Below, piece after piece: positions 21,981 through 32,568 of a stretch of 64,000 bases of DNA. Below the pieces are notes generated by a model. The model was given only the letters and a program-made list of their open reading frames with translations. It was not told where the DNA came from and ran no database searches. A program made the translations under genes and the position numbers. The stretch comes from Halomonas sp. CH40. Lineage in GTDB: Bacteria > Pseudomonadota > Gammaproteobacteria > Pseudomonadales > Halomonadaceae. Location of the stretch: positions 2,976,001 through 3,040,000 of the forward strand of contig CP112982.1 in the NCBI GenBank assembly GCA_041875495.1. Reading direction: 5' to 3'. The stretch's first letter is position 1. Every line of letters starts with the position of its first letter.

Positions 21981-23137
21981 AGACGGCTCACAAAGCGTGA
22001 AATTCGCTCAATGGCATCTTCCAGACGCGCCACGTCCGTGGTGAAGGCAATACGCACAAACTGCTCTCCGCCTTGCACGGCAAAATCAATACCCGGCGTG
22101 ATGGCCACGTTTTCCTCTACCAGTAACTGCTCGCAGAACGTCTGGCTATCACGGCTATAGCGGGAAATATCCAGCCATAGATAAAACGCCCCTTGAGGCG
22201 GCATGTCCGGTGCCAGCCCCAGCTTGCTCAAGCCTGCCAGCAACACATCCCGGCGGTTTTTCAGGATCTGTCGACGGTCTTCAAGAATCTCGCGACACTC
22301 AGGCGTAAAGGCCGCCAGAGCAGCGTGTTGCGCGGGCGTCGATGCCGCCAGGAACACGTTCTGGGCAAGCCGCGTCAAAGGCTCAACCGCCCCTTCCGGC
22401 GCGACCAGCCAGCCCAGGCGCCAGCCGGTCATGCCAAAGTATTTAGAAAAACTGTTGACCACAAACGCATCATCGCTGAGCGACAGCGCCGAGAGCGGTG
22501 CATCATCGTAATTCAGCCCCTGGTAAATCTCATCAACCACCAGGTGGCCTTCCCGTTGGCGCACCGCGTGCTGTACGGCCTGCAGCGCCTTGGCACTCAG
22601 CGTGTGGCCTGTCGGGTTGGAAGGCGATGCCAGCATGGCCAGCCGGGTAGCTGGCCGCCAGTGAGCCGCTATCAGGCTGGCATCCAACTGCCAGCCCGTA
22701 TCACGCCCAACAGGCACGGCATCCACCTCAGCCCCCGCCAAGGCCATGAAATGCCGGTTACAGGGGTAGTTAGGGTCGGCCATCAACACCCGGTCACCGG
22801 CCTCTACCAATAGCTGGCTAGCCAGCAGCAAGGCCCCTGAAGCACCGGGCGTGATCAGAATCCGTGACGGATCAACCTTCGCTTGAAAGTGCCGCTCATA
22901 GTGCTGTGCGATAGCCTCACGCAGGGCAGGCAGACCAGCGGCCGGCGTGTAGCGCGTCTGCCCCGCGGCTAGCGCCGCCTGCCCGGCAGCCATCACCGGT
23001 TCAGGTGAGGGAAAGTCAGGCTCACCCACTTCCAGGTGAATCACATCATGCCCGCTCGCTTCGCGTGCCTGGGCCATTTCCAGAAGGTGCATCACTCGAA
23101 AAGGGGCGACCTTGGCGACGCGCGAATTCCACACCAT
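21977..23137 (-). CDS. PLP-dependent class I/II aminotransferase
   Basis: A 386-residue fold-type I aminotransferase. Recognisable features are HLEVGEPDFPSPEP at the N-terminus, the PGASGALLLA cofactor loop, SPSNPTG, the VVDEIYQGL aspartate/tyrosine pair, the PLP lysine in SFSKYFGMTGWRLGW and a C-terminal arginine in FVRIAF. This is the aspartate/alanine-aminotransferase-like Ig subfamily. The amino donor cannot be fixed by eye. The upstream region (23138-23404) is shared with the divergent dksA. It probably forms an operon with sfsA, and a link between the two functions is not evident. Confidence 0.9.
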   Translation of the reverse strand: MVWNSRVAKVAPFRVMHLLEMAQAREASGHDVIHLEVGEPDFPSPEPVMAAGQAALAAGQTRYTPAAGLPALREAIAQHYERHFQAKVDPSRILITPGASGALLLASQLLVEAGDRVLMADPNYPCNRHFMALAGAEVDAVPVGRDTGWQLDASLIAAHWRPATRLAMLASPSNPTGHTLSAKALQAVQHAVRQREGHLVVDEIYQGLNYDDAPLSALSLSDDAFVVNSFSKYFGMTGWRLGWLVAPEGAVEPLTRLAQNVFLAASTPAQHAALAAFTPECREILEDRRQILKNRRDVLLAGLSKLGLAPDMPPQGAFYLWLDISRYSRDSQTFCEQLLVEENVAITPGIDFAVQGGEQFVRIAFTTDVARLEDAIERISRFVSRL

Positions 23138-23404
23138 GCTGACTCCTTAATGTCTGCCTGCCATATTGCCGACTTTGTTTTCAATGACAATCCCCGTCAG
23201 ACTCGACAACAGAGGCGGTCATGAAAGCGGTCACGAGACCAGTAAGCAGGCAGTTATGAGATAAACCATCGTATAAAAGTAGCTATTATGCTTGCAAAAA
23301 AAGAACATTTCAGCTAAACAAGCATCCTTTTGGCACGCGATCATTACCTCGCGGATGGTTGATAAGCCATCATTTTGGTAGTCATTTATGTAGGGGGCAG
23401 TCCC

Positions 23405-23842
23405 ATGCCAGTAGCGGAAAAGAAAGCGGAAGCGTCCAAATCATTCACCCCGTATGAGACGCAAGCGGGTGAAGAGTATATGAACGAACAGCAGCTAGAG
23501 CACTTCCGTCAGCTTTTGCTCGACTGGAAGCAGGATTTAATGGAAGAAGTAGATCGCACAGTGCGTCACCTGCAGGAAGACGCCAACAACTATGCCGACC
23601 CCGCGGATCGCGCCACCCAGGAAGAGGGTTTCAGCCTGGAACTGCGTACCCGGGATCGCGAGCGCAAGCTGTTGAAGAAGATCAACGAGACGCTCGACAA
23701 GATTGATGAAGACGATTACGGCTTCTGTGAGGCCTGCGGTGTGGAAATCGGCATTCGCCGCCTCGAAGCACGCCCAACAGCCACCTTGTGCGTCGATTGC
23801 AAGACGCTGGCTGAACTCAAGGAAAAACAGCTCGGCGGTTAA
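23405..23842 (+). CDS. dksA: RNA polymerase-binding transcription factor DksA
   Basis: A 145-residue stringent-response cofactor that enters the RNA polymerase secondary channel and acts with ppGpp, notably on rRNA promoters. A coiled coil (about 33-105) carries the tip residues D65, D68 and A70 in the DPADRA motif. The zinc finger is C108/C111 and C129/C132. The start ATG at 23405 has an AGGGGG site upstream. An in-frame ATG 30 nt earlier would add ten residues that the family lacks. It is followed by a terminator and gluQ, the usual dksA-gluQ order. Confidence 0.97.
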   Translation: MPVAEKKAEASKSFTPYETQAGEEYMNEQQLEHFRQLLLDWKQDLMEEVDRTVRHLQEDANNYADPADRATQEEGFSLELRTRDRERKLLKKINETLDKIDEDDYGFCEACGVEIGIRRLEARPTATLCVDCKTLAELKEKQLGG

Positions 23843-23863
23843 TCTCATCACCGCACGACTGGC

Positions 23864-23890
23864 GGGCACCTGCGCAAGGTGCCCGTTTTT
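23864..23890 (+). terminator. Rho-independent terminator after dksA
   Basis: A GGGCACC / GGTGCCC stem (23864-23870 with 23878-23884) with a 7-nt loop, followed by GTTTTTG. It lies between dksA and gluQ, so read-through would be limited. Confidence 0.88.
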
Positions 23891-23929
23891 GTTTGTCGAA
23901 CTGTCATCAGCAAAGGCGAGGCTATGCTC

Positions 23930-24820
23930 ATGCCTTCACACAGCGCCTACCGTGGCCGCTTTGCGCCCACTCCGTCCGGCCCCTTGCACCTGGGGTCACT
24001 GATCGCGGCACTGGGTAGCTATCTGGATGCTCGCGCTGCCCAAGGTGAGTGGCTGGTGCGCATTGAAGACATCGACCCACCCCGCTGCCCGCCCGGCGCC
24101 GCAGACACCATATTGCAACAGCTGGAAGCCTTTGGCCTGCACTGGGAGGGTGACGTATGCTGGCAACATCAACGGGGCGAGGCCTATGCACAGGCACTGG
24201 AAAAGCTGAAGGCCCAAGGGCTAGCCTACCCGTGCAGCTGCTCGCGCAAACAGTGGCGTGACCATGCCATTTACCCTGGCTGGTGCCGTAACGGCGTACA
24301 GGCTCCTGGACAGCCGGTTGCCTGGCGTCTGCGCAGCGACCTTGGCCAACGCCCGGTTAACTGGCAGGACCGCCTGTTTGGTACACAAACCCACGACCCG
24401 GCGGAATACGGTGATGTGGTGCTACAGCGCAAGGATGGCCTCTGGGCCTACCAGCTCGCCGTGGTGGTTGACGATGCCAATCAGGGCATCACTGATGTAG
24501 TCAGAGGTATCGACCTGCTGGACAACACGCCCTGGCAGCGCCAGCTGCAGGTGGCATTGGGCTACCCTCAACCACGCTACCTGCATCTGCCCCTGGTCGT
24601 GACCCAAGAGGGCCAGAAGCTCTCCAAGCAGAACCTGGCACCGGCGCTGGCTGACAACACCCACGCCATTCGTCAGCAGCTGTTCAAGGCGCTGCAGCTA
24701 CTCGACCAGTCTCCCCCCGCCGAGCTGGCCAATGCCACTGTCAGCGAACAGCTGGCCTGGGCCATTGAGCACTGGCAGGTCGCAAAACTGAAGGCTGAGC
24801 CACACCGCTACGCCTGCTAG
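23930..24820 (+). CDS. gluQ: Glutamyl-Q tRNA(Asp) synthetase
   Basis: A 296-residue truncated paralogue of glutamyl-tRNA synthetase that attaches glutamate to the queuosine base of tRNA(Asp). The catalytic domain has the HIGH-like [10 protein letters not shown] segment and the KMSK-like QKLSKQN loop. The zinc-type residues PCSCSRKQW...YPGWC are present. The C-terminal anticodon-binding domain of GltX is absent, as expected. Two ATGs compete. 23930 is preferred because its spacing from GCGAGG is about 8 nt, while 23924 would be only 2-3 nt away. dksA lies upstream and the cbr genes downstream, the order known in Pseudomonas. Confidence 0.93.
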   Translation: MPSHSAYRGRFAPTPSGPLHLGSLIAALGSYLDARAAQGEWLVRIEDIDPPRCPPGAADTILQQLEAFGLHWEGDVCWQHQRGEAYAQALEKLKAQGLAYPCSCSRKQWRDHAIYPGWCRNGVQAPGQPVAWRLRSDLGQRPVNWQDRLFGTQTHDPAEYGDVVLQRKDGLWAYQLAVVVDDANQGITDVVRGIDLLDNTPWQRQLQVALGYPQPRYLHLPLVVTQEGQKLSKQNLAPALADNTHAIRQQLFKALQLLDQSPPAELANATVSEQLAWAIEHWQVAKLKAEPHRYAC

Positions 24821-24840
24821 CCTTCGTTCAAGGAGTCGCC

Positions 24841-25017
24841 GTGTACGTTTATCGCATAGTGCTGTTTCTGGTGTTTGGCGGCTATCTGCTGTCGCCTCTG
24901 CTGATGAATGGCTGGGGCAACCCGGATATCGCCTGGTACCGCCCCTTTCTGATCTGGGGTAGCCTGATTGCCTTGACCATCTGGCTGGAACAGAAAAGGA
25001 AGCTGGATGAACGTTGA
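24841..25017 (+). CDS. cbrX: Small membrane protein CbrX, coupled to cbrA
   Basis: A 58-residue frame starting at GTG with AAGGAG six bases upstream. It encodes two hydrophobic helices (about residues 5-21 and 36-49) separated by a NGWGNPDIAWYRP segment, ending in a charged EQKRKLDER tail. Its stop overlaps the cbrA start by 11 bp, so translation is probably coupled. Position, size and topology match CbrX, the small protein encoded upstream of cbrA in Pseudomonas. Identification is by context and general character, not alignment. Its role is thought to concern cbrA expression. It is easily missed because it is short and has a GTG start. Confidence 0.82.
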   Translation: MYVYRIVLFLVFGGYLLSPLLMNGWGNPDIAWYRPFLIWGSLIALTIWLEQKRKLDER

Positions 25018-27950
25018 ATCAATGACGCTGGATGCTTCTCTGCTGCTGTTTTTAGGCATCGGCTATCTGGCGCTGCTGTTTGTATGTGGCACGGCAGCCG
25101 AGCGCGGCTGGATCCCCGTGCGGCTGCTGCGCCATCCCATTGTTTACACCCTGGCACTCGGCGTTTACGCCAGCGCCTGGGCGTTTTATGGCAGCCTGGA
25201 ACTGGCCGCCCATGCCGGGTTTGGCTATCTTGCCTACTATCTGGGTGCTGCAGGTGCCTTTCTGCTGGCCCCTGTACTGCTAGTGCCCATTCAGCGCATC
25301 ACCCGCACCTATCAGCTTGCCTCACTGGCCGATCTGTTTGCTTTTCGCTTTCGTTCGCGCTGGGTGGGTACTCTGGTGACCCTGATCAGCCTGCTCGCCG
25401 TGCTGCCTTTGCTGGGGATACAGGTCAAAACCCTGGGTGATGGCATTGATATGCTCACCGGCAGCCACAAAGGCTCTGGCATTGCCTTGGTTTTCTGTCT
25501 TATGATTGCTGCTTTTGCGGTTTTTTTCGGCGCTCGCCATAGCGATCAGCATGCCCGCCACGACACGCTGCTGGCGACCATTGCCTTGGAATCGATTGTC
25601 AAACTGACGGCCATTCTGGTGTTGGGGGGCGTCGCTTTGTGGGGCGTTTTCGACGGGCCGCAGCATGTACAGCAATGGTTGGCCAACGAAGGTCAGGCGC
25701 TGCAGCAACAGACACCCAAACTTGAAGCGGCTCAATGGCGTACCTTCCTGCTGCTGTTTTTTGCCGCTGCCTTCCTGATGCCGCACCTTTTTCATATTAC
25801 CTTTGCAGAAGGGCTATCACGCCAAACGCTGCTACAGGCCAGCTGGACACTCCCCTTGTTTCTGCTGTTGATGGCGCTCCCCGTGCCCGTGATCTGGTGG
25901 GCCGCCCAATCACGCGCCGAGATGCCCATTGAGCTTCCCGCCTATGCCATTTACATGGTCAGCGAACATAGCGGGGTGCTGGTGCTGGCCTTTATCGGCG
26001 GGCTTGCCGCCGCCAGCGGCACCATGATTATTATTGCCCTGGCACTTTCCGGCATGGTGCTCAATCATATTGTGCTGGTAGCACGTCCGCCGGAAGCGCG
26101 CACGGATCTTTATGGCTGGTTACGCTGGCTGCGTCGCGCCCTAATTATCGGCGTTATTATCAGCGGCTGGCTGTTCTATCAAAGCGTCAGCCACCAGCCG
26201 GATCTTTCTACCCTTGGGCTCGCCGCCTTTGTCGGCATGGCCCAGTGCCTGCCCGGCATGCTGGCCCTGCTGTATTGGCCGGGCGCCAATCGCAATGGCG
26301 TCATTACTGGCCTGGTGGCCGGGATGAGCATCTGGCTATGGGGGTTATGGCTACCTCTGTTTGTTGATCTTCCCCTGCCCAGCCTGCCGTTTACGCCGCT
26401 AACGCCTGCTGATGCGCCACTGTGGTACCAGATTACCCTGCTCTCCCTGTCGATTAATATTCTGCTGCTGATTTGCGTTTCGCTGTTCAGCCGCACCTCT
26501 GACGGCGAAAAATCTGCCGCTGAAGCCTGCTCCGTTGACGCCGTGATTCGCTCCAAGCGCATGCCGCTGGAAGCCGTCACGGTGGCCGATTTCACCCTGC
26601 ACCTGGCTCAGGCCCTGGGCGACGAAGCGGCCAGCCGCGAGGTCAACCGCGCCCTTCAAGCGCTCAACCTTGATGCTCAGGAGCGCCGACCTTATGCATT
26701 GCGGCGCCTGCGCGACCGCATTCAGGCCAATCTTTCAGGCTTGATGGGGCCTTCTGTGGCGCGTGATATCGTCGACCGCTACCTGCCCTACCGCCATGAT
26801 GACCTTCCAGCGACCGACGATATTCACTTCGTCGAAAGCCGCCTGGAAGCTTACCGCTCTCGGCTGACCGGTCTGGCCCGCGAACTCGATGGGCTACGTC
26901 GCCATCATCGCCAGACCCTGGCTTATCTGCCCGTGGGGTTATGCGTCTTTGGCGATGACGGTGAACTCTTGATGTGGAATAACGCCCTGACCGAGCTTTC
27001 CGGTATTAACGGCGACAGCATCATTGGCTCACGCCTGGACAGCCTTCCGCTGCCTTGGTCAACCCTGCTCGGCAAGGCGTTGCACAGCGAGGCGACGCCG
27101 CTTTACAAAGAGCCTGCTCACCTGCATGGTCAAGACTACTTCCTGACCTTGCACACGGCGCAATTAAGCGGCTATGACAGCCGTGGTGGCAGCGTGGTGC
27201 TGATTGAAGATCACAGCGAAATGAAACGCCTGGAAGATGAGCTGGTTCATGCCGCACGCCTGGCATCGATCGGCCAGCTAGCCGCAGGCGTGGCCCATGA
27301 AATCGGCAACCCGATTACCGGCATTTCATCGCTGGCACAGAATTTACGCTATGACACGGAGGATCCGGCCCTGCTGGAAACCGCCGACCATATCCAGCAG
27401 CTGACCCAAAGAGTCACTCGAATCGTCAATACCCTGGTCAGCTTTGCTCACGGTGGCCACCAGGCCTTGCCGCTGCCTTGCGAACCGGTCAACCTGTCAA
27501 TGATCAGTGAGGATGCCCTGCATCTGATCCACCTGGCACGCAGCAGCGACGATGCCCGCTTTATCAATACCTGCCCAGAGGATATTGTAGTGTGCGGCGA
27601 TGCTCAGCGGCTTACCCAGGTCATGGTCAATCTGCTGAGCAATGCTCGGGATGCCTGCCAGGCAGATGGCCAGATACAGATTAGCGCCGGCATCACCGAA
27701 CAACGCGCCTGGTGGCAGGTGCGCGATAATGGCAGCGGTATTGACCCTGCCATCAGCGATCGTCTTTTTGAACCCTTCACGACGACCAAGCCGGCCGGCA
27801 AGGGAACCGGGCTGGGGCTGTCACTGGCTTACCAGATCATCAGTGAGCATCAAGGCAGGATTGATGTTGCATCGCCGCCGCCCGGACACACTTGCGGCAC
27901 AGCCATTACCCTATGGCTGCCACTTTACCAACAGGATGATGTGAAGCCCC

Positions 27951-27973
<23 letters not shown>
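25007..27973 (+). CDS. cbrA: Transporter-fused sensor histidine kinase CbrA
   Basis: A 988-residue membrane protein joining a sodium/solute symporter (SLC5) domain to a histidine kinase. Residues about 5-500 contain some 12-13 hydrophobic helices. A linker follows, then a PAS domain (about 635-745), HisKA with the phosphoacceptor H764 in AAGVAHEIGNP, and HATPase with NLLSNARDAC, DNGSGI and GTGLGLSL. In Pseudomonas CbrA has been reported to transport histidine and, with CbrB, to control use of many carbon and nitrogen sources. The start at 25007 has AAGGAAG upstream and overlaps cbrX. The end overlaps cbrB by 23 bp. A proline-permease call would be wrong because of the kinase half. Confidence 0.95.
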
Positions 27974-29342
<1,369 letters not shown>

Positions 29343-29468
29343 GGCTGGGTGGCCAGGAAATATTGGCGCTTTTTATCTGGCTTTTTCAGCGTTGCCCAAA
29401 GACTCTATGACCAAGGTCTACTTCATCTCTATCAAGAAATACTATCGCCCCGATACGCTGCACCAAGG

Positions 29469-29519
29469 TGTTACCTCACCACACAACGCGCGCACAAAAA
29501 TGGCTTCCAGCCAGTAACA
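29469..29519. promoter_or_regulatory. Possible CbrB half-sites upstream of crcZ
   Basis: TGTTAC (29469-29474) and GTAACA (29514-29519) are perfect reverse complements 39 bp apart. They lie about 75-125 bp upstream of the sigma-54 promoter, the usual distance for an enhancer. The half-sites resemble what I remember of the CbrB recognition sequence. The spacing is wider than I recall, so this is tentative. Confidence 0.4.
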
Positions 29520-29592
29520 CTGCTTGCTCCAAATGCTAGCACTGCCAGCCCAAAAACCAATAAATACTTGTTTATATTAAAATTTAAATTCT

Positions 29593-29611
29593 TTGGCACA
29601 GCGAGTGCAAC
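29593..29611 (+). promoter_or_regulatory. Sigma-54 promoter of the crcZ-like RNA
   Basis: TTGGCACAGCGAGTGCAAC contains GG at 29595-29596 and GC at 29607-29608 with exactly 10 bases between. It matches TGGCAC-N5-TTGCA with one change in the -12 block. The predicted start is about 29620, at the GGG that opens the first stem-loop. It lies 250 bp downstream of cbrB. Confidence 0.85.
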
Positions 29612-29617
29612 TAATAT

Positions 29618-30138
29618 GGGTAAGAAAAACAAATTACCCAAATGAGTCGTGTGATTGTCGTCACCAACAAAAACAACGTCTGACAGCACACATGCTTGAG
29701 CCATAACAAAAACAATATCGGCCAAGCCTGCAAGCGCTACACCAACAAGAACAACAGGTAGACATTGCAATTTGCAGCGTTTGTATAGGCCATAACCAAC
29801 AAGAACAAGAATGGATGTACAGAAGATCGCTGCGATAGACTCAAATTTAGACGCGATGTACGTTGTCTGAAATAACAATAACAAATCAGACCATACGTAC
29901 GACCCGGCACCAACAAAAATAATACGCTGGGTGAAGAAGATCGCGGTTGGATTATTGTTTTGAATACGAGGCGGTTGGAACTAGCAAGATTGGAATTGGC
30001 TGTAGCATGGCCACCATCAACTGCGTTGCGTATTCAGGGCGATGTGCCATCACGAAAAAGAATAGCCGCAAGGACGCGGATGAAGGGCACGTAACAAGTG
30101 CTTATTGAAAAGGGGAAGGCCAGATGGCCTTCCCTTTC
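29618..30138 (+). ncRNA. crcZ: CrcZ-like Hfq/Crc-titrating small RNA
   Basis: A predicted non-coding RNA of about 520 nt between cbrB and pcnB, the same place as crcZ in Pseudomonas. It contains seven A-rich motifs of the AAnAAnAA type, beginning near 29622, 29666, 29705, 29744, 29798, 29871 and 29912. Each lies in the loop of a short stem: 29618-29623/29634-29639; 29660-29663/29681-29684; 29695-29702/29720-29726 with a one-base bulge; 29737-29740/29758-29761; 29790-29793/29811-29814; 29858-29870/29886-29900 with an internal loop; and 29902-29908/29926-29932. In Pseudomonas such motifs bind Hfq with Crc and relieve catabolite repression. The region is much more AT-rich than its neighbours. 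The 3' 200 nt have no further motifs and end in a terminator. A frame on the opposite strand is judged a shadow. Confidence 0.87.
30109..30138 (+). terminator. Rho-independent terminator of the crcZ-like RNA
   Basis: A 9-bp GGGAAGGCC / GGCCTTCCC stem (30113-30121 with 30126-30134) with an AGAT loop, extended by A-T pairs and followed by TTTCTG. The T run is short but the stem is strong. Confidence 0.75.
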
Positions 30139-30480
30139 TGCATTTAATGGAACCTGAAAAAGCCTTGTACATTGGTATCCAATTTTCTGCATTTAGTCCT
30201 TCGCCTCACCGCTACCCCAGAATGTTTGTCGTCCCGCAGCTCTACGCCTTTTTAGCGCTCCTCAACCGGGCTTATGCTGAATATAACGCTTGGCCAGCCA
30301 CGCTTATTGGCATTCATCGCTGCATGGCACTTTGCAAGCCAGAAGGCGTCGGCTACACTCAATGACTTTCTTACATAGCCTTACAGATGTTTGACAGCCG
30401 TGCATCGGTGTCGCTTTTTTGACCATCACTCATGATGGATGGCCAATCTAACCTGACCAGCCGCTGGCTGATTGACCTTG
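30139..30480 (+). other. Intergenic region before pcnB, no gene seen
   Basis: This 342-bp stretch should contain the pcnB promoter. I see a TTGACA at about 30391 but no convincing -10 at the right distance. A frame of 86 codons (30105-30365) begins inside the terminator and has no ribosome-binding site. Confidence 0.5.
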
Positions 30481-31893
30481 ATGACCACACTGGCTGTCAT
30501 TCACTCTGAAGGATTGACCTCTTCCCTGAACCACCCGGGAGTCCATTTGAAATCGCTGTACGACACCCAAGCGCCGCCACGCACCACCTCACAGGCGCAT
30601 ATCATTCCTCGCGATGAGCACCCTGTGTCTCGCCAACATATCAGCGAGGCAGCACTGAAAGTACTCTATCGCCTGGATGGTGCTGGTTTTGAGGCTTATC
30701 TGGTGGGCGGCTGCATTCGTGATGCCATGCTCGGCAAAATGCCCAAGGACTTTGATGTTGCCACCAATGCAACGCCAGAACAGGTGCGCGGGCTGTTTCG
30801 CAATTCGCGCCTGATCGGCCGCCGGTTCCGGATTGTCCACGTCCGCTTTGGACGTGAAGTCATCGAAGTCACTACCTTTCGCGGCAAGCCGCAGGACGAA
30901 CACGGTCAGCATCTGGCTCAACAATCTGACGATGGTTTGCTGTTAAGAGACAACGTATGGGGCAACATCGAAGAAGACGCGCTGCGCCGTGATTTCACCG
31001 TTAATGCGCTGTATTACAGTATTGCTGACTTCAGCATTCATGATTTCGCCAATGGCATGCAGGATATTGAAGCCCGCACCCTGCGCCTGATTGGTGACCC
31101 GGCAACACGTTATCGAGAAGACCCGGTAAGGATGCTGAGAGCGGTCCGCTTTGCCGCCAAACTTGATTTCACTCTGGCAGATGACACCGAAGCGCCGATT
31201 TACGAACTGGCCCCGCTATTATTACAGATTCCTCCTGCGCGGCTGTTTGATGAAGTCCTCAAACTGTTTATGGCCGGGCACGGCCTGATGACCTTCCGCC
31301 TGCTAAGCCATTATGACCTTTTCGGCATGCTGTTTCCTGAATCCGAAGAAGCCATGGCCGATGCCGCCTGGGCAGAGCGCCTGATTGAGCAAGCACTGAC
31401 CAACACTGACAAACGCATCGCTGAAGGTCGCCCGGTCACGCCCGCCTTCCTGCTGGCAGCTTTCCTCTGGGCACCGGTGGTACATCGCCAACAGCAGCTT
31501 GAAAGCGAGGGCATGCCGCCTATTCCTGCCTTGCAGACAGCCGCCCAGCAGGTGATTTCCCGTCAGCTGCAGCACACGTCCATTCCCAAGCGTTTTGGCA
31601 TGCCCATGCGCGATATCTGGGAACTCCAGGCGCGCCTTTCGCAACGCGGTGGCAAGCGCGCTTTCCAGACCCGTGAGCATCCACGCTTTCGGGCCGCCTA
31701 CGACCTGCTGCTATTGCGTGAACAGGCGGGGGAAATACCCAGCGGACTGGGTGACTGGTGGACAGCCTTTCAGGAAGGTGATGAACATCAACAGCGCAGG
31801 CTACTGCAAAAAGTCGGCAGCGACCCCGCCGACCAAGGCAGTGGGAACAAGAAAAAACGTAAACGGCGGCGCAAGCCTAAAACCGATGCCTGA
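30481..31893 (+). CDS. pcnB: Poly(A) polymerase I
   Basis: A 470-residue nucleotidyltransferase that adds 3' poly(A) tails to RNA and so promotes decay, for instance by PNPase. The class II signature GGCIRDAMLGKMPKDFDVAT carries the metal-binding DxD. RRFRIVHVRFG, RRDFTVNALYY and EDPVRMLRAVRFAAKL are polymerase rather than CCA-adding enzyme features. HIIPRDEHPVSRQHIS precedes the core. The C-terminus is lysine/arginine-rich (KKKRKRRRKPK). The start is uncertain. ATG 30481 is used, TTG 30472 is in frame, and neither has a clear ribosome-binding site. Rare starts are known for this gene in E. coli. It is followed by folK after 19 bp. Confidence 0.92.
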   Translation: MTTLAVIHSEGLTSSLNHPGVHLKSLYDTQAPPRTTSQAHIIPRDEHPVSRQHISEAALKVLYRLDGAGFEAYLVGGCIRDAMLGKMPKDFDVATNATPEQVRGLFRNSRLIGRRFRIVHVRFGREVIEVTTFRGKPQDEHGQHLAQQSDDGLLLRDNVWGNIEEDALRRDFTVNALYYSIADFSIHDFANGMQDIEARTLRLIGDPATRYREDPVRMLRAVRFAAKLDFTLADDTEAPIYELAPLLLQIPPARLFDEVLKLFMAGHGLMTFRLLSHYDLFGMLFPESEEAMADAAWAERLIEQALTNTDKRIAEGRPVTPAFLLAAFLWAPVVHRQQQLESEGMPPIPALQTAAQQVISRQLQHTSIPKRFGMPMRDIWELQARLSQRGGKRAFQTREHPRFRAAYDLLLLREQAGEIPSGLGDWWTAFQEGDEHQQRRLLQKVGSDPADQGSGNKKKRKRRRKPKTDA

Positions 31894-31912
31894 CAACGGC
31901 AGAGAGCATGAG

Positions 31913-32401
31913 ATGCCCATTTTTTCGCGCGCCTACATCGGGCTAGGCAGCAACCTTGACCAGCCTGTCGAGCAGGTTCGTCGAGCGCTTGATGAGCTCA
32001 ACCACCTGCCATTGACGCGCCTGGTGTCGGTTTCACCACTTTATTGCAGCTCCCCCATAGGCCCGCAGGATCAGGACGACTTTATCAATGCGGCGGCGGC
32101 GGTGGATACGCAACTCTCACCCCTGGCCCTGCTGGATCAACTGCAGGCACTGGAACAGCGCCACCGCCGTCAGCGTGAAAGACGCTGGGGGCCTCGCACT
32201 CTCGACCTTGATCTGCTGCTGTTTGATCAGCTTGACCTTGATCATCCGCGTTTGCGGCTGCCGCATCCTGAAATCCGCGCTCGCCGCTTCGTGCTTTGCC
32301 CTTTGCAGGACATTGCCTCTCAGCTGACGCTTTTCGAAAAGCCGCTGTCGCACTGGTTGAACGCTCTTCCGCAAAGCGACAGTGTTACGCTGCTGGACTG
32401 A
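31913..32401 (+). CDS. folK: 2-amino-4-hydroxy-6-hydroxymethyldihydropteridine pyrophosphokinase
   Basis: A 162-residue folate-pathway kinase transferring pyrophosphate from ATP to the pterin. Family hallmarks in order are [46 protein letters not shown] and [15 protein letters not shown]. The start at 31913 gives the usual short N-terminus and follows an AGAGAG site. An upstream ATG at 31886 overlaps pcnB by 8 bp and would add nine residues. FolK sits with pcnB and the pantothenate genes panB-panC-panD as in Pseudomonas. Confidence 0.95.
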   Translation: MPIFSRAYIGLGSNLDQPVEQVRRALDELNHLPLTRLVSVSPLYCSSPIGPQDQDDFINAAAAVDTQLSPLALLDQLQALEQRHRRQRERRWGPRTLDLDLLLFDQLDLDHPRLRLPHPEIRARRFVLCPLQDIASQLTLFEKPLSHWLNALPQSDSVTLLD

Positions 32402-32568
32402 TCCAGGCCTGTTGGCAGTGGCACGATTCCAGCAGGTATATTGAAGCGCCCTCGACAGCCGTGACATATTCAGGTAACAATTGCCGGCTATGTCACCAAA
32501 ATGCCTGTCAAGGCGTTAACCTATCCAGCGCATTGCGCTGGCTGAATGCAAAAATACGAGAGCACGCC

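Noticed and set aside
29471..29983. A long open frame on the minus strand across the crcZ-like region, coding a hydrophobic, membrane-protein-like sequence
   Set aside because: It has no ATG or ribosome-binding site (only a TTG near 29884). AAnAAnAA motifs read backwards give Val/Leu/Ile/Phe codons automatically. The plus strand has a sigma-54 promoter, stems around each motif and a terminator, which the protein idea does not explain. The openness of the frame is still a caveat, and conservation analysis would decide.
30105..30365. An 86-codon frame on the plus strand before pcnB
   Set aside because: It begins inside the RNA terminator, has no ribosome-binding site and no recognisable family.
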